Shown: one piece after another, positions 27,735 through 38,303 of the stretch
Layout: every line of letters begins with the position of its first letter
How positions within the stretch are numbered: the stretch's first letter is position 1
NCBI GenBank assembly: GCA_015061115.1
Contig: SUXE01000018.1
Span: 18,363-82,362, forward strand
Origin: Bacteroidales bacterium
Lineage (GTDB): Bacteria; Bacteroidota; Bacteroidia; Bacteroidales; Paludibacteraceae
Reading direction: 5' to 3'
DNA length: 64,000 bases
The notes under the pieces: generated by a model
What the model was told of the DNA's origin: nothing
What the model saw: the letters and a program-made list of their open reading frames with translations, nothing else
Databases searched by the model: none
Translations under genes and position numbers: made by a program

Positions 27735-28559
27735 ATGGCAGTTCGCAAATTTAAGCCCACAACACCGGGGCAGAGACACAAAGTTATTGGTGCGTTCGAG
27801 ACAATTACCTCGAGCACACCAGAAAAATCTCTTGTGAAAGGCATGAGAAAGACTGGTGGACGTAACAACGTCGGTAAGATGACAATGCGTTACATCGGTG
27901 GTGGTCACAAGAGAAAGTACAGAGTAATTGATTTTAAGAGAGAAAAAGACGGTGTGCCAGCAGTAGTTAAGACAATCGAGTACGATCCAAACCGTTCGGC
28001 TCGTATCGCTCTATTGTTCTACGCTGATGGTGAGAAGCGTTACATTTTGGCTCCTGCGGGATTGCAGGTTGGTCAGAAGCTTATGTCAGGTGCTGATGCT
28101 GCGCCAGAGGTAGGTAACTCGCTTCCATTGCAGGACATTCCACTAGGTACAGTTATCCACAACTTGGAGTTGCATCCAGGACAGGGAGCTGCGCTTGTAC
28201 GTTCTGCAGGTACTTTTGCTCAGTTAACATCTCGTGAGGGTAAGTACGCAATCGTAAAGTTGCCTTCAGGAGAGCTTCGTAAGATATTGTGTGCTTGTAA
28301 GGCAACAATTGGTACGGTAGGTAACTCAGATCACTCACTAGAGAGATCAGGTAAAGCAGGTCGTTCACGTTGGTTAGGACGTCGTCCTCGCACTCGTGCT
28401 GTATGTATGAACCCAGTAGATCACCCAATGGGTGGTGGAGAAGGTCGTCAGTCGGGTGGACATCCTAGATCAAGAAAGGGTCTTTTGGCTAAGGGTTACA
28501 AGACACGTTCACCAAAGAAGGCTTCTGATAAGTACATAATTGAAAGAAGAAAGAAATAA
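27735..28559 (+). CDS. rplB: 50S ribosomal protein L2
   Basis: 274 residues; [19 protein letters not shown], and the highly conserved [22 protein letters not shown] near the C-terminus, which contacts 23S rRNA near the peptidyl transferase centre. Met replaces the His found after DHP in many phyla. Confidence 0.97.
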   Translation: MAVRKFKPTTPGQRHKVIGAFETITSSTPEKSLVKGMRKTGGRNNVGKMTMRYIGGGHKRKYRVIDFKREKDGVPAVVKTIEYDPNRSARIALLFYADGEKRYILAPAGLQVGQKLMSGADAAPEVGNSLPLQDIPLGTVIHNLELHPGQGAALVRSAGTFAQLTSREGKYAIVKLPSGELRKILCACKATIGTVGNSDHSLERSGKAGRSRWLGRRPRTRAVCMNPVDHPMGGGEGRQSGGHPRSRKGLLAKGYKTRSPKKASDKYIIERRKK

Positions 28560-28577
28560 TTGAAATAAAGTATTTTT

Positions 28578-28847
28578 ATGAGTCGTTCATTAAAAAAAGG
28601 TCCATATATCAACCTTAAGCTTGAGAAGAAGGTTCTTGCCATGAACGAGAGTGGCAAGAAGTCTGTAGTCAAGACATGGGCTAGAGCTTCAATGATATCT
28701 CCGGATTTTGTCGGACATACTATTGCAGTTCACAACGGAAATAAGTTTATTCCGGTATTTGTCACAGAGAATATGGTAGGACACAAACTTGGCGAATTCT
28801 CTTTGACGCGTAACTTTAGAGGTCACGGTGGTAACAAGAAGAAGTAA
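28578..28847 (+). CDS. rpsS: 30S ribosomal protein S19
   Basis: 89 residues; [41 protein letters not shown] and [22 protein letters not shown]. It lies in the 30S head near the A site. Confidence 0.97.
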   Translation: MSRSLKKGPYINLKLEKKVLAMNESGKKSVVKTWARASMISPDFVGHTIAVHNGNKFIPVFVTENMVGHKLGEFSLTRNFRGHGGNKKK

Positions 28848-28883
28848 TCAACGTGATTAAATTTAATTAAAAGTTCGAGAAAA

Positions 28884-29294
28884 ATGAGTTGTTCAAGAAA
28901 AAAAGTATCAGCTGATGCAAGAAAAGAGGCGAAGAAGTCCCTTTATTTTGCGAAGTTGAATGATGTTCCTACTTCTCCACGTAAGATGCGTTTGGTCGCT
29001 GATATGGTACGTGGAATGGAGGCTTTCCGCGCTTTGGGTGTCCTAAGATATTCAACTAAGGAAGCTTCTATCAAGCTAGAAAAGTTATTGCGTTCTGCTA
29101 TTGCAAACTGGGAGCAGAAGAATGAAACAAAGGCTGAAATGGGCCAGCTTTACGTAAGCAACATTTACGTAGATTCAGCTCGTCAGTTGAAGAGACTTCG
29201 TCCTGCACCTCAGGGAAGAGGATACAGAATCCGCAAGCGCTCTAACCATGTGACAATTTTTGTTGATGCTATTTCTAACGATACTAACGAATAA
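28884..29294 (+). CDS. rplV: 50S ribosomal protein L22
   Basis: 136 residues; [20 protein letters not shown] and the tunnel hairpin [22 protein letters not shown]. An N-terminal extension of about 20 residues ([20 protein letters not shown]) precedes the core, as is usual in Bacteroidota. Confidence 0.96.
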   Translation: MSCSRKKVSADARKEAKKSLYFAKLNDVPTSPRKMRLVADMVRGMEAFRALGVLRYSTKEASIKLEKLLRSAIANWEQKNETKAEMGQLYVSNIYVDSARQLKRLRPAPQGRGYRIRKRSNHVTIFVDAISNDTNE

Positions 29295-29297
29295 AAG

Positions 29298-30029
29298 ATG
29301 GGACAGAAAGTTAATCCAATAAGCAACCGTTTAGGAATTGTAAGAGGTTGGGATTCCAATTGGTATGGTGGAAAGAAGTATGGTGATACAATCCTAGAGG
29401 ATTCAAAGATCCGTAAATACTTGTCTGCTCGTCTTGCTAAGGCTAGTGTTGCTAGAATTATCATAGAGAGAACTCTTAAACTTGTTACTATTACAGTCTG
29501 CACTGCTAAACCTGGCATTATCATCGGTAAGGGTGGACAGGAAGTTGATAAGTTGAAGGAGGAGTTGAAGAAGATCACTGACAAGGAGATCCAAATCAAC
29601 ATCTACGAGGTTAAGAGACCAGAGTTGGATGCAGTTATCGTAGCAAGCAACATTGCTCGTCAGGTAGAGGGTAAGATCGCTTACCGTCGTGCTGTAAAGC
29701 AGGCTATCGCTTCTACAATGCGCATCGGTGCAGAGGGTATTAAAGTGCTAGTTGCAGGCCGTTTGAATGGTGCTGAAATGGCTCGTTCTGAGATGTATAA
29801 GGAAGGACGTACACCACTTCACACATTCCGTGCAGATATCGACTACGCACAGGCAGAGGCGCTTACAAAGGTAGGTATTATCGGAATCAAGGTATGGATT
29901 TGCCGTGGTGAGAAATATGGAAAGCAAGATCTTTCTCAGCAGTATGTGGCAAGCAAAGAGTCTGTACGTTCTAACAATCCTGCTGGAAAGAAGGGCGGTT
30001 TCTCTAAGAAAAGAAAACAATCTGTTTAA
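29298..30029 (+). CDS. rpsC: 30S ribosomal protein S3
   Basis: 243 residues; [20 protein letters not shown], and a KH domain with [13 protein letters not shown]. It forms part of the mRNA entry helicase site. Starts 3 bases after rplV. Confidence 0.97.
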   Translation: MGQKVNPISNRLGIVRGWDSNWYGGKKYGDTILEDSKIRKYLSARLAKASVARIIIERTLKLVTITVCTAKPGIIIGKGGQEVDKLKEELKKITDKEIQINIYEVKRPELDAVIVASNIARQVEGKIAYRRAVKQAIASTMRIGAEGIKVLVAGRLNGAEMARSEMYKEGRTPLHTFRADIDYAQAEALTKVGIIGIKVWICRGEKYGKQDLSQQYVASKESVRSNNPAGKKGGFSKKRKQSV

Positions 30030-30047
30030 GAGTTAAATTAAGGAAAG

Positions 30048-30482
30048 ATGTTACAACCTAAAAGAACTAAGTTCAGAAGACAGCAGAAAGGTCGTGCAAA
30101 AGGTATTGCACATCGTGGAGACCAATTGGCTTTTGGATCTTTTGGTATCAAGGTACTTGGTACTAAGTGGATTACAGGACGACAGATTGAGGCTGCACGT
30201 ATTGCTGTTACAAGATATATGCAACGTCAAGGTCAGATTTGGATCAGAGTATTCCCTGACAAACCAATCACTAAGAAGCCTGCTGACGTACGTATGGGTA
30301 AGGGTAAGGGTAACCCTGAAGGATTCGTTGCTAGCGTAACTCCAGGAAGAATTCTTATCGAGGTTGAGGGTGTTCCATTCGAAGTTGCTAAAGAGGCATT
30401 GAGATTGGGCGCTCAGAAACTTCCAGTAACTACAAAGTTTATTGTTAGACGCGACTACGATGCGCAAAATCAAAATGCTTAA
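30048..30482 (+). CDS. rplP: 50S ribosomal protein L16
   Basis: 144 residues; [19 protein letters not shown], [22 protein letters not shown] (here [14 protein letters not shown]) and a basic C-terminus. Binds near the A-site tRNA elbow. Confidence 0.97.
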   Translation: MLQPKRTKFRRQQKGRAKGIAHRGDQLAFGSFGIKVLGTKWITGRQIEAARIAVTRYMQRQGQIWIRVFPDKPITKKPADVRMGKGKGNPEGFVASVTPGRILIEVEGVPFEVAKEALRLGAQKLPVTTKFIVRRDYDAQNQNA

Positions 30483-30484
30483 TC

Positions 30485-30676
30485 ATGAAAGTAGCAGATA
30501 TTAAGAACATGTCAAGCAAGGAGCTTCAGGAGAAAATCGCTTCTGAGGAAAAGAGATTGAACCGCATGCGTCTTGACCATGCGATTACTCCATTGCAGAA
30601 TCCATCTCAAATTAAGTCTCTTCGTAAGGACATCGCGCGCATGAAGACTATCTTGGGTCAGGCAGAGTCTAAATAA
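30485..30676 (+). CDS. rpmC: 50S ribosomal protein L29
   Basis: 63 residues, two helices; [18 protein letters not shown] and [13 protein letters not shown]. Near the tunnel exit beside L23. Starts 2 bases after rplP. Confidence 0.94.
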   Translation: MKVADIKNMSSKELQEKIASEEKRLNRMRLDHAITPLQNPSQIKSLRKDIARMKTILGQAESK

Positions 30677-30696
30677 TAATTTTAGAGTTTGAGAAA

Positions 30697-30948
30697 ATGA
30701 GAAATTTAAGAAAAGAAAGACAAGGAGTTGTTTCAAGCAATAAGATGGACAAGACCATTACTGTTGCTATCAAGTGGAAAGAGAAACACCCTATTTACCA
30801 GAAATTCGTCAACAAGACGAAGAAATATCACGCTCACGATGAGAAGAATGAGTGTAATATTGGTGATGTTGTGAGAATCATGGAGACTCGTCCTTTGAGT
30901 AAGACAAAGAGATGGAGATTAGTATCAATCGTAGAAAGAGCTAAGTAA
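30697..30948 (+). CDS. rpsQ: 30S ribosomal protein S17
   Basis: 83 residues; [52 protein letters not shown] is the OB-fold core. A primary 16S rRNA-binding protein. Confidence 0.96.
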   Translation: MRNLRKERQGVVSSNKMDKTITVAIKWKEKHPIYQKFVNKTKKYHAHDEKNECNIGDVVRIMETRPLSKTKRWRLVSIVERAK

Positions 30949-30950
30949 TT

Positions 30951-31316
30951 ATGATACAGCAAGAATCAAGATTAACTATTGCTGATAATAGCGGTGGTAA
31001 AGAGGCATTGTGTATTCGTGTACTAGGTGGCACAAAGAAAAGATATGCCACTGTAGGCGATATCATTGTAGTTACAGTGAAGAGCGTAATTCCTTCAAGT
31101 GATATGAAGAAGGGTGCCGTTTCAAAGGCTATCGTTGTTCGCACAAAGAAGGAAGTTCGTAGAGCAGATGGCTCATACATCAGATTTGATGACAATGCAT
31201 GTGTATTGTTGAATGGAGCTGGTGAAATGAGAGCGAGCCGTATCTTCGGCCCAGTTGCAAGAGAGTTGCGTGCTTCTAATATGAAGATTGTGTCATTGGC
31301 TCCTGAAGTTCTATAA
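30951..31316 (+). CDS. rplN: 50S ribosomal protein L14
   Basis: 121 residues; [27 protein letters not shown] and the C-terminal [23 protein letters not shown]. Starts 2 bases after rpsQ. Confidence 0.97.
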   Translation: MIQQESRLTIADNSGGKEALCIRVLGGTKKRYATVGDIIVVTVKSVIPSSDMKKGAVSKAIVVRTKKEVRRADGSYIRFDDNACVLLNGAGEMRASRIFGPVARELRASNMKIVSLAPEVL

Positions 31317-31331
31317 TTAAAAAGTAAGGTA

Positions 31332-31658
31332 ATGAGTAAGTTACATATTAAGAAGGGCGACTTAGTTTACGTTCTTGCAGGTAAGGACAAAGGTAAGACA
31401 GGAAAGGTTCTTTCTGTATTGGTAGCTGCAAACCGTGCTATCGTTGAGGGTATTAACGTTGTTTCAAAGAACGTTAAGCCAAGTGCAAAGAATCCTCAGG
31501 GTGGTATCGTTAAGATGGAGGCTCCAATCCATGTTTCTAATTTGAATTTGGTAGACCCTAAGTCGGGTGACGCACCAAAGCCAACTCGTATTGGTATCAA
31601 GGTGGTTGACGGCAAGAAGGTTCGTGTCGCTAAAAAGTCAGGGGAGGTTATTAAATGA
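31332..31658 (+). CDS. rplX: 50S ribosomal protein L24
   Basis: 108 residues; KOW motif at the start ([22 protein letters not shown]). An assembly initiator of the 50S subunit. Its stop overlaps the rplE ATG by 4 bases (31655-31658). Confidence 0.96.
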   Translation: MSKLHIKKGDLVYVLAGKDKGKTGKVLSVLVAANRAIVEGINVVSKNVKPSAKNPQGGIVKMEAPIHVSNLNLVDPKSGDAPKPTRIGIKVVDGKKVRVAKKSGEVIK

Positions 31659-32197
31659 ATACAGCTAGTTTAAAGCAAGATTACAAGCAGCGTATTGTCC
31701 CTGCTTTGAAGGAGAAGTTTGGTTACTCTACAGTAATGCAGGTTCCTGTTCTTGAGAAGATCGTTATCAATCAGGGTCTAGGAGAGGCAGTTGCTGATAA
31801 GAAGGTGATTGAGATCGCAATCAACGAGTTGACTGCAATCGCAGGTCAGAAGGCCGTTCAGACACTTTCTAAGAAGGATATCGCAAACTTTAAGGTAAGA
31901 AAGAAGATGCCTATCGGAGTTCGCGTCACTCTAAGAAGAGAGAAGATGTACGAGTTCTTGGAGCGCCTAATCAAGGTTGTTCTTCCTCGTATCCGTGACT
32001 TCAACGGTATCAACTCTAAGTTGGATGGTAGAGGTAATTACACTCTAGGTGTTACAGAGCAGATCATTTTCCCAGAGATCAACATCGATTCTATTTCGAA
32101 GCTTATGGGTATGAACATCACTTTCGTAACAACAGCTAAGACTGACGAAGAGGGTCTTGCCTTGTTAAAGGAATTTGGTTTACCATTTAAAAAGTAA
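31655..32197 (+). CDS. rplE: 50S ribosomal protein L5
   Basis: 180 residues; [41 protein letters not shown] and [20 protein letters not shown]. Binds 5S rRNA. Translationally coupled to rplX. Confidence 0.97.
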   Translation: MNTASLKQDYKQRIVPALKEKFGYSTVMQVPVLEKIVINQGLGEAVADKKVIEIAINELTAIAGQKAVQTLSKKDIANFKVRKKMPIGVRVTLRREKMYEFLERLIKVVLPRIRDFNGINSKLDGRGNYTLGVTEQIIFPEINIDSISKLMGMNITFVTTAKTDEEGLALLKEFGLPFKK

Positions 32198-32202
32198 TTG
32201 GA

Positions 32203-32472
32203 ATGGCAAAAGAATCAATGAAAGCACGCGAGGTAAAGCGTGCTCGCCTTTGCGCGAAGTATGCTGAGAAACGTGCTCAGTTGTTGAAGGAAGGAAAATA
32301 CGATGAGTTGCAGAACCTTCCAAAGAATGCTTCGCCAGTAAGATTGCACAACAGATGCAAATTGACAGGTAGACCTAAGGGTTACATGCGTCAGTTTGGT
32401 ATCTCGAGAATTCAGTTCAGAGAGATGGCATCTGCTGGTTTGATTCCAGGTGTAAAGAAAGCAAGTTGGTAA
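32203..32472 (+). CDS. rpsN: 30S ribosomal protein S14 (zinc-free long form)
   Basis: 89 residues; [24 protein letters not shown] and [27 protein letters not shown]. It has no CxxC pair, so it is the C-minus long form that needs no zinc. A 58-base AT-rich gap follows, without visible structure. Confidence 0.96.
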   Translation: MAKESMKAREVKRARLCAKYAEKRAQLLKEGKYDELQNLPKNASPVRLHNRCKLTGRPKGYMRQFGISRIQFREMASAGLIPGVKKASW

Positions 32473-32530
32473 TTATTAATTTTTAATTTAAATATTGTCA
32501 GGCATTTGTCTTGATTAATTTAATTTTATT

Positions 32531-32926
32531 ATGACTGATCCAATAGCAGATTATCTAACGAGACTGCGCAATGCTATTAATGCAAAGCATCGCGTGTTAG
32601 AGGTTCCGTCTTCTAATCTAAAGAAGGAGATCACAAAGATCTTGATGGACAAGGGTTACATTTTGAACTACAAGTTTGTAGAGGAAGGTGTTAACAGAAC
32701 AATCAAGATCGCGTTGAAGTACGATGCGGTTAACAAGGTTAACGCTATCAAGGACTTGAAGAGAGTTTCTACTCCAGGTTTGCGTAAGTATGTTGGTTAC
32801 AAGGACATGCCAAAAGTTCTTAACGGACTAGGTATTGCGATTGTATCTACATCAAAAGGTGTTATGACAGATAAGGAGGCTCGCGACCTTAAGGTAGGTG
32901 GTGAGGTATTGTGTTACGTTTATTAA
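32531..32926 (+). CDS. rpsH: 30S ribosomal protein S8
   Basis: 131 residues; MTDPIADYLTRLRNAINAKHRV and the C-terminal GIAIVSTSKGVMTDKEARDLKVGGEVLCYVY. In E. coli S8 represses the spc operon; no copy of its site is evident here. Confidence 0.97.
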   Translation: MTDPIADYLTRLRNAINAKHRVLEVPSSNLKKEITKILMDKGYILNYKFVEEGVNRTIKIALKYDAVNKVNAIKDLKRVSTPGLRKYVGYKDMPKVLNGLGIAIVSTSKGVMTDKEARDLKVGGEVLCYVY

Positions 32927-32941
32927 TTAGGAGGAAAGAAG

Positions 32942-33496
32942 ATGTCAAGAATAGGAAAGTTGCCTATCAGCATACCTTCAGGCGTTACTGTCTCAGTTAA
33001 GGATAACGTAGTCACAGTTAAGGGTCCTAAGGGTGAATTATCACAGTATGTAGATCCATCAATCGAGATGAAGGTTGAGGATGGTACAATTACTTTCGCA
33101 AGAAATTCGGAGGATGCTGAGTTCCGTTCAAAGCATGGTTTGTACCGTGCTCTAGTTAACAACATGGTAGTTGGTGTTTCTCAGGGTTACAAGAAGGAAT
33201 TGGAGTTGGTCGGTGTAGGTTACCGTGTTTCTAACCAGGGTCAGGTTATCGAGTTCTCTCTAGGTTTTACACATGCAATTTTCTTGCAGTTGCCTGCTGA
33301 GATCAAGATCGAGACTAAGAGTGAGAAGAACCAGAATCCACTTGTTATTTTGGAGAGTTGCGACAAGCAGTTGCTAGGTCAGGTTTGTGCTAAGATTCGT
33401 TCATTCCGTAAGCCAGAGCCTTACAAGGGTAAGGGTATCAAGTTTGTTGGTGAGCAAATCAGAAGAAAGGCTGGTAAGTCTGCTGGTGCTAAGTAA
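32942..33496 (+). CDS. rplF: 50S ribosomal protein L6
   Basis: 184 residues; MSRIGKLPISIPSGVTVSV, VTVKGPKGELSQ and the C-terminal PEPYKGKGIKFVGEQIRRKAGKSAG. A GGAGGAAAG stretch 5 bases before the ATG is one of the few Shine-Dalgarno-like sites in the window. Confidence 0.97.
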   Translation: MSRIGKLPISIPSGVTVSVKDNVVTVKGPKGELSQYVDPSIEMKVEDGTITFARNSEDAEFRSKHGLYRALVNNMVVGVSQGYKKELELVGVGYRVSNQGQVIEFSLGFTHAIFLQLPAEIKIETKSEKNQNPLVILESCDKQLLGQVCAKIRSFRKPEPYKGKGIKFVGEQIRRKAGKSAGAK

Positions 33497-33514
33497 TTAT
33501 AAATTCATGTTGTT

Positions 33515-33859
33515 ATGACGGAAAAAAATCTAAGAAGAATTAAGATAAAGAAGAGCATCAGATCAAAGGTGTCTGGTACATCTTCAAAGCCGCGTATGAC
33601 TGTCTTTAGAAGCAATAAGCAGATTTATGTTCAGGTAATCAACGACGAGACAGGTACAACTTTGGCTTCAGCGTCTTCATTGAAGATGACTGAGAAGTGT
33701 GCTAAGAAAGAGCAGGCAGCTAAGGTTGGCGAGGCTATTGCAAAGAAAGCTATCGAAGCCGGAATTTCGGAAGTGGTATTTGATAGAAACGGTTATTTGT
33801 ATCACGGACGTATCAAGGAGTTGGCTGATGCAGCTCGTAATGGTGGTCTTAAATTTTAA
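33515..33859 (+). CDS. rplR: 50S ribosomal protein L18
   Basis: 114 residues; [30 protein letters not shown] and [28 protein letters not shown]. Binds 5S rRNA together with L5. Confidence 0.96.
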   Translation: MTEKNLRRIKIKKSIRSKVSGTSSKPRMTVFRSNKQIYVQVINDETGTTLASASSLKMTEKCAKKEQAAKVGEAIAKKAIEAGISEVVFDRNGYLYHGRIKELADAARNGGLKF

Positions 33860-33864
33860 TAAAC

Positions 33865-34383
33865 ATGGTAGAAACGAAAAATGTTAAGCCTGTAAGCTCT
33901 GATGTAGAGTTGAAGGATAGACTCGTAGCTATAAACCGTGTAACTAAGGTTACCAAGGGAGGTCGTGCATTTAGTTTTGCTGCAATCGTAGTTGTAGGTA
34001 ACGAGTCTGGTGTAGTAGGATATGGTCTTGGTAAGGCTAGTGAGGTTACTGCTGCAATTGCTAAAGGTGTAGAGGCTGCAAAGAAGAATATTGTAAAGGT
34101 TCCTGTATTGAAGGGTTCTATTCCTCACGAGCAGTCAGCTAAGTTCGGTGGTGCAGAGGTACTTTTGAGACCAGCATCTCACGGTACAGGAGTAAAGGCC
34201 GGTGGTGCCATGCGTGCTGTATTGGAGAGCGTTGGTATTACTGACGTCTTGGCTAAGTCAAAGGGTTCATCAAATCCACACAACCTAGTAAAGGCTACTA
34301 TTAAGGCTCTTTCTGAGTTGAGAGATCCATTCACTGTGGCTCAGAACAGAGGTGTTTCAATGGAAAAGGTATTTAAAGGTTAA
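33865..34383 (+). CDS. rpsE: 30S ribosomal protein S5
   Basis: 172 residues; [44 protein letters not shown] and [30 protein letters not shown]. Contributes to decoding accuracy. Confidence 0.97.
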   Translation: MVETKNVKPVSSDVELKDRLVAINRVTKVTKGGRAFSFAAIVVVGNESGVVGYGLGKASEVTAAIAKGVEAAKKNIVKVPVLKGSIPHEQSAKFGGAEVLLRPASHGTGVKAGGAMRAVLESVGITDVLAKSKGSSNPHNLVKATIKALSELRDPFTVAQNRGVSMEKVFKG

Positions 34384-34388
34384 TTCTT

Positions 34389-34565
34389 ATGGCTACAATT
34401 AAAATTAAGCAAGTTAGAAGTAAGATTGGTTGTCCAAAGAACCAGAAGGCTACTTTGGCAGCTCTAGGTCTCAAGAAACTTAATGCAGTTGTTGAGCATG
34501 AGGATAATGCTTCCATTAGAGGAATGATCGAGGCCGTTAAACAATTAGTAGTTGTTGTTGAATAA
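34389..34565 (+). CDS. rpmD: 50S ribosomal protein L30
   Basis: A 58-residue gene read directly from sequence: MATIKIKQVRSKIGCPKNQK, then ATLAALGLKKLNAVVEHED and IEAVKQLVVVVE. It fills the gap between rpsE (5 bases upstream) and rplO, its usual place. Confidence 0.95.
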   Translation: MATIKIKQVRSKIGCPKNQKATLAALGLKKLNAVVEHEDNASIRGMIEAVKQLVVVVE

Positions 34566-34578
34566 AAAATTGAGTGTA

Positions 34579-35031
34579 ATGGATTTAAGTAATTTAAAAC
34601 CCGCTGCAGGTTCTGTTAAGACACGCAAGAGAATTGGACGTGGTCCAGGTTCAGGTCTTGGTGGAACTTCTACAAGAGGTCATAAGGGAGCTAAGTCTCG
34701 CTCTGGTTATTCAAAGAAAGTTGGTTTCGAGGGTGGTCAGATGCCTTTGCAGAGACGTCTTCCTAAGTATGGAGAAATGCATGTATGCAACCCTAATATC
34801 TACAAGGCAATCAATTTGTCAGATATTCAGGCATTGTGTGATGCAGCTAAGATTGACGTTGTTAACAAGGAGGCTCTATTGAACGCAGGTTTGGTAGGAA
34901 AGTCTGACAACGTTAAGATTTTGGGTAATGGAACACTTTCTGCTAAGGTTAAGGTAGAGGCTGCTGCATTCTCTAAGAGTGCTGTTGCTGCTATTGAGGC
35001 TGCAGGTGGTAGTGTTGAAATTAAGAAGTAA
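34579..35031 (+). CDS. rplO: 50S ribosomal protein L15
   Basis: 150 residues; MDLSNLKPAAGSVKTRKRIGRGPGSGLGGTSTRGHKG with the glycine-rich RNA-binding start. The frame is open to 34552 inside rpmD, but the family begins at the ATG at 34579. The stop shares a base with the secY ATG. Confidence 0.96.
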   Translation: MDLSNLKPAAGSVKTRKRIGRGPGSGLGGTSTRGHKGAKSRSGYSKKVGFEGGQMPLQRRLPKYGEMHVCNPNIYKAINLSDIQALCDAAKIDVVNKEALLNAGLVGKSDNVKILGNGTLSAKVKVEAAAFSKSAVAAIEAAGGSVEIKK

Positions 35032-36398
35032 TGAAGGCAATTCAAACGATAAAAAACATTTGGAAAATCGAGGATTTGAGAAATAAGATTCTTTTCACAT
35101 TTCTCTTGATTCTTGTATATCGTTTTGGATCATTTATAGTTCTTCCGGGTGTAAATCCGGAAGGACTTAAACCTTTGGAGAACCAGACAAGTGAAGGTTT
35201 GATGTCTTTGCTTAACATGTTCTCTGGAGGAGCTTTCTCTAATGCTTCGATTTTTGCACTTGGAATCATGCCTTATATCTCGGCGTCTATCGTAGTCCAA
35301 TTGCTTACAATCGCTTTGCCTTACTTCCAGAAAATCCAGAAGGATGGTGAGAGCGGACGTAAGAAGATTACGCAGTTGACGAGATATTTGACTGTTTTCA
35401 TATTGTTGATACAGGGTCCATCTTATCTTATAAACCTATCAATGCAGGCTCCTGACGCAGTTCCTGGTGATTTCTTCTTTAAGATTTCTTCAGTGATCAT
35501 CATGTGTGCTGGTAGTATGTTTGTGATGTGGTTAGGAGAGAGAATCACCGACAAAGGAATCGGTAATGGTATTTCAATCATTATCTTGATTGGTATCTTG
35601 GCAAGATTCCCAGATGCTATCGCAAAGGAGTTGGTTTCTGCAATTTCTGGTACATCAGGTGGTTTTATCATTCTATTGTTGGAGTTTGTCTTCTTGTTTG
35701 TTGTCATTATGGCTTCTATTGCATTGGTTCAGGCAGTACGTCGTATTCCTGTTCAGTATGCAAAGCAGACAGCTGCTATGGCTGCAAAATCTGGTTCGGC
35801 TGCAAGCAGAATCGGTGGTGTAAGACAGTATATTCCTTTGAAGGTTAATGCGGCTGGCGTAATGCCAATTATCTTTGCTCAGGCGATTATGTTCATTCCT
35901 CTATCTGTTCTTCCATTTGTTGCGAGTGACGAGACAGTACAGAGTGTCCAGAACTTTATGAATTTGAATAGCTGGCAGTACAATGTTGTATTTGCTTTCT
36001 TGATCATCGTGTTCACATATTTCTACACAGCGATCACTATTCAGCCTAATCAGATGGCAGAGGATTTGAAGAGAAATGATGGATTCATTCCAAAAGTAAA
36101 ACCAGGAGCTGATACAGCAGAGTATATTGATGACGTTATGTCGAAAATTACTCTACCAGGTGCAATATTCTTGGCAATCATCGCTGTTATGCCAGCTATC
36201 GTTTCAAGTTTGGTTGAGGTAAATCATCAGTTTGCACAGTTCTTCGGTGGAACATCGTTGCTAATCATGGTAGGTGTTGTACTTGATACTCTACAGCAGG
36301 TAGAGGGTCATTTGTTGATGCACCACTACGATGGTCTAATGGAGAATGGTCCGATCAGAGGAAGAAGTGGTATCATGTCTACTAATAATGCTGAATAA
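35031..36398 (+). CDS. secY: Protein translocase subunit SecY
   Basis: 455 residues with ten hydrophobic segments. Start IWKIEDLRNKILFTFLLILVYRFGSFIVLPGV; plug and lateral-gate region SNASIFALGIMPYISASIV; QRRIPVQYAKQ-like loop (VRRIPVQYAKQTAA); cytosolic loop with PNQMAEDLKRNDGFIPKVKPG. Forms the SecYEG channel. The gene is followed by infA after 13 bases, without map in between. Confidence 0.97.
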   Translation: MKAIQTIKNIWKIEDLRNKILFTFLLILVYRFGSFIVLPGVNPEGLKPLENQTSEGLMSLLNMFSGGAFSNASIFALGIMPYISASIVVQLLTIALPYFQKIQKDGESGRKKITQLTRYLTVFILLIQGPSYLINLSMQAPDAVPGDFFFKISSVIIMCAGSMFVMWLGERITDKGIGNGISIIILIGILARFPDAIAKELVSAISGTSGGFIILLLEFVFLFVVIMASIALVQAVRRIPVQYAKQTAAMAAKSGSAASRIGGVRQYIPLKVNAAGVMPIIFAQAIMFIPLSVLPFVASDETVQSVQNFMNLNSWQYNVVFAFLIIVFTYFYTAITIQPNQMAEDLKRNDGFIPKVKPGADTAEYIDDVMSKITLPGAIFLAIIAVMPAIVSSLVEVNHQFAQFFGGTSLLIMVGVVLDTLQQVEGHLLMHHYDGLMENGPIRGRSGIMSTNNAE

Positions 36399-36411
36399 AT
36401 TTTTGTAATTT

Positions 36412-36630
36412 ATGGCAAAGCAGGCAGCTATCGAACAAGACGGTGTTATTCTTGAAGCTTTATCGAACGCAATGTTCAAAGTAGAGCTTGAGAATGGTCA
36501 CCAGTTGACAGCCCATATCTCAGGCAAGATGAGAATGCATTACATCAAAATCTTGCCAGGAGATAAGGTCAGAGTAGAAATTTCTCCTTACGATTTGTCG
36601 AAAGGAAGAATAGCGTTCAGATATAAATAA
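36412..36630 (+). CDS. infA: Translation initiation factor IF-1
   Basis: 72 residues; [45 protein letters not shown] and [13 protein letters not shown], the S1-like OB fold. Normal length. Confidence 0.96.
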   Translation: MAKQAAIEQDGVILEALSNAMFKVELENGHQLTAHISGKMRMHYIKILPGDKVRVEISPYDLSKGRIAFRYK

Positions 36631-36638
36631 AAAAACAA

Positions 36639-36755
36639 ATGAAAGTTAAAGCTTCTCTAAAAAAACGTACTCCAGAGTGCAAAATTGTGCGTAGAAAGGG
36701 TCGTTTGTACGTAATTAACAAAAAAAATCCTAAGTTTAAGTTGCGACAGGGTTGA
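36639..36755 (+). CDS. rpmJ: 50S ribosomal protein L36 (zinc-free form)
   Basis: A 38-residue gene read from sequence: [20 protein letters not shown], then [18 protein letters not shown]. Only one Cys is left, so this is the C-minus variant that binds no zinc. Starts 8 bases after infA. Confidence 0.95.
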   Translation: MKVKASLKKRTPECKIVRRKGRLYVINKKNPKFKLRQG

Positions 36756-36770
36756 TTTTTTTTATTTTTG
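36741..36770 (+). promoter_or_regulatory. Internal promoter for rpsM-rpsK-rpsD-rpoA-rplQ
   Basis: TTG (36741-36743), a 19-base spacer and TATTTTTG (36763-36770), overlapping the end of rpmJ and 18 bases before the rpsM ATG. The T-rich stretch also resembles a weak terminator tail but has no stem. Confidence 0.65.
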
Positions 36771-36788
36771 CAAAAAAAATAAGATTTT

Positions 36789-37169
36789 ATGGCAGTTAGA
36801 ATTGTCGGTGTGGATCTTCCACAGAACAAAAGAGGTGAGATTGGTCTTACTTACATTTTCGGAATTGGTCGTAGTAGTGCGGCAAAAATTCTTAACGAGG
36901 CAGGTGTTGATGTAAACATCAAGGTTAAGGATTGGACAGATGATCAGGCAGCAAAAATTCGTGAGATTATTGGTGCAAACTACAAAGTAGAAGGTGATTT
37001 ACGTTCAGAGGTTCAGCTAAACATCAAGAGATTGATGGATATTGGCTGTTATCGTGGTATTCGCCATCGTCTTGGTTTGCCATTGCGTGGTCAGAGCACT
37101 AAGAACAACGCTCGTACTAGAAAGGGTAAGAAGAAGACAGTTGCAAATAAGAAGAAAGCAACTAAGTAA
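36789..37169 (+). CDS. rpsM: 30S ribosomal protein S13
   Basis: 126 residues; [35 protein letters not shown] and the C-terminal [23 protein letters not shown]. Contacts P-site tRNA and forms intersubunit bridges. First gene after the internal promoter. Confidence 0.97.
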   Translation: MAVRIVGVDLPQNKRGEIGLTYIFGIGRSSAAKILNEAGVDVNIKVKDWTDDQAAKIREIIGANYKVEGDLRSEVQLNIKRLMDIGCYRGIRHRLGLPLRGQSTKNNARTRKGKKKTVANKKKATK

Positions 37170-37191
37170 TTTAAGCTAAGTTAAAAATACA

Positions 37192-37581
37192 ATGGCAAAA
37201 AAAACAGTAGCAACAAGAAAAAGGGTAGTAAAAGTTGATGCTAACGGTCAGTTGCATGTTCATAGCTCTTTTAACAACATCATCGTTACTTTGACAAACA
37301 ACGAGGGTCAGGTTATCTCTTGGTCTTCAGCAGGTAAGATGGGTTTTAGAGGTTCTAAGAAGAATACTCCTTACGCAGCACAGATGGCAGCACAGGATTG
37401 TGCTAAAGTAGCATTTGACCTTGGTCTTAGAAAGGTTAAGGCATATGTTAAGGGTCCAGGTAATGGTAGAGAGTCTGCTATCAGAACTGTACACGGAGCT
37501 GGTATCGAGGTTACTGAGATCGTTGACGTAACACCACTACCACATAATGGTTGTCGACCACCTAAAAAGCGCAGAGTTTAA
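37192..37581 (+). CDS. rpsK: 30S ribosomal protein S11
   Basis: 129 residues; [39 protein letters not shown] and the end [15 protein letters not shown]. Platform protein near the E site. Confidence 0.97.
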   Translation: MAKKTVATRKRVVKVDANGQLHVHSSFNNIIVTLTNNEGQVISWSSAGKMGFRGSKKNTPYAAQMAAQDCAKVAFDLGLRKVKAYVKGPGNGRESAIRTVHGAGIEVTEIVDVTPLPHNGCRPPKKRRV

Positions 37582-37599
37582 TATTTTTTACTAATTGTT

Positions 37600-37667
37600 C
37601 TAATCTTTTGGTTTTGAATGATTGCAAAAAACCTCTCTGCAATCGCGGCTAGATATTAAGAGATTAG
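37600..37667 (+). promoter_or_regulatory. Candidate structured leader before rpsD
   Basis: In the 106-base gap between rpsK and rpsD two nested stems can form: an outer CTAATCT (37600-37606) with AGATTAG (37661-37667), and an inner GATTGCA (37620-37626) with TGCAATC (37638-37644). S4 represses the alpha operon through an RNA structure in other bacteria; a similar role here is inference. Confidence 0.45.
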
Positions 37668-37687
37668 GGTACTAATTTTTAATAATA

Positions 37688-38293
37688 ATGGCTAGATATA
37701 TAGGTCCTAAAACTAGGATTTCTAGAAGATTTGGTGAAGCTATTTTCGGTCCAGATAAGGTATTGAGCAAGAGAACAAACCCTCCTGGACAGCACGGTGT
37801 AAACAGAAGAAAGAAGTCTTCTGAGTACGGTGTTCAGCTTAACGAAAAGCAGAAAGCAAAATACACTTACGGAGTGTTGGAGCGCCAGTTCCGCAACTTG
37901 TTTGACAAGGCTGCAAGAGCTAAAGGTATTACTGGTGAGATCCTACTTCAGCTTCTTGAGTGTAGACTTGATAACATTGTGTACCGTTTGGGTATCGCCC
38001 CAACAAGATCAGCTGCTCGTCAGCTAGTGTCACACAAGCACATTGTTGTAGACGGTCAGGTAGTTAACATCCCTTCATACTCAGTTAAGCCAGGTCAGGT
38101 TATCGGTGTACGTGAGAAGGCTAAGTCTCTTGAGGTTATCGAGAACTCATTGTCTGGTTTCAATCACGCTAAGTACGCTTGGTTGGAGTGGGATAACGCT
38201 TCTATGTCAGGAAAGTATCTACACATTCCTGAGAGAGCTGACATTCCTGAGAATATCAAGGAACAGTTGATCGTCGAATTGTATTCAAAATAA
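37688..38293 (+). CDS. rpsD: 30S ribosomal protein S4
   Basis: 201 residues; [29 protein letters not shown] without zinc Cys (C-minus form), and the S4 RNA-binding domain (about 92-155; [29 protein letters not shown]). Primary 16S rRNA binder. Preceded by a 106-base structured gap. Confidence 0.97.
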   Translation: MARYIGPKTRISRRFGEAIFGPDKVLSKRTNPPGQHGVNRRKKSSEYGVQLNEKQKAKYTYGVLERQFRNLFDKAARAKGITGEILLQLLECRLDNIVYRLGIAPTRSAARQLVSHKHIVVDGQVVNIPSYSVKPGQVIGVREKAKSLEVIENSLSGFNHAKYAWLEWDNASMSGKYLHIPERADIPENIKEQLIVELYSK

Positions 38294-38303
38294 TAATTAA
38301 CGC

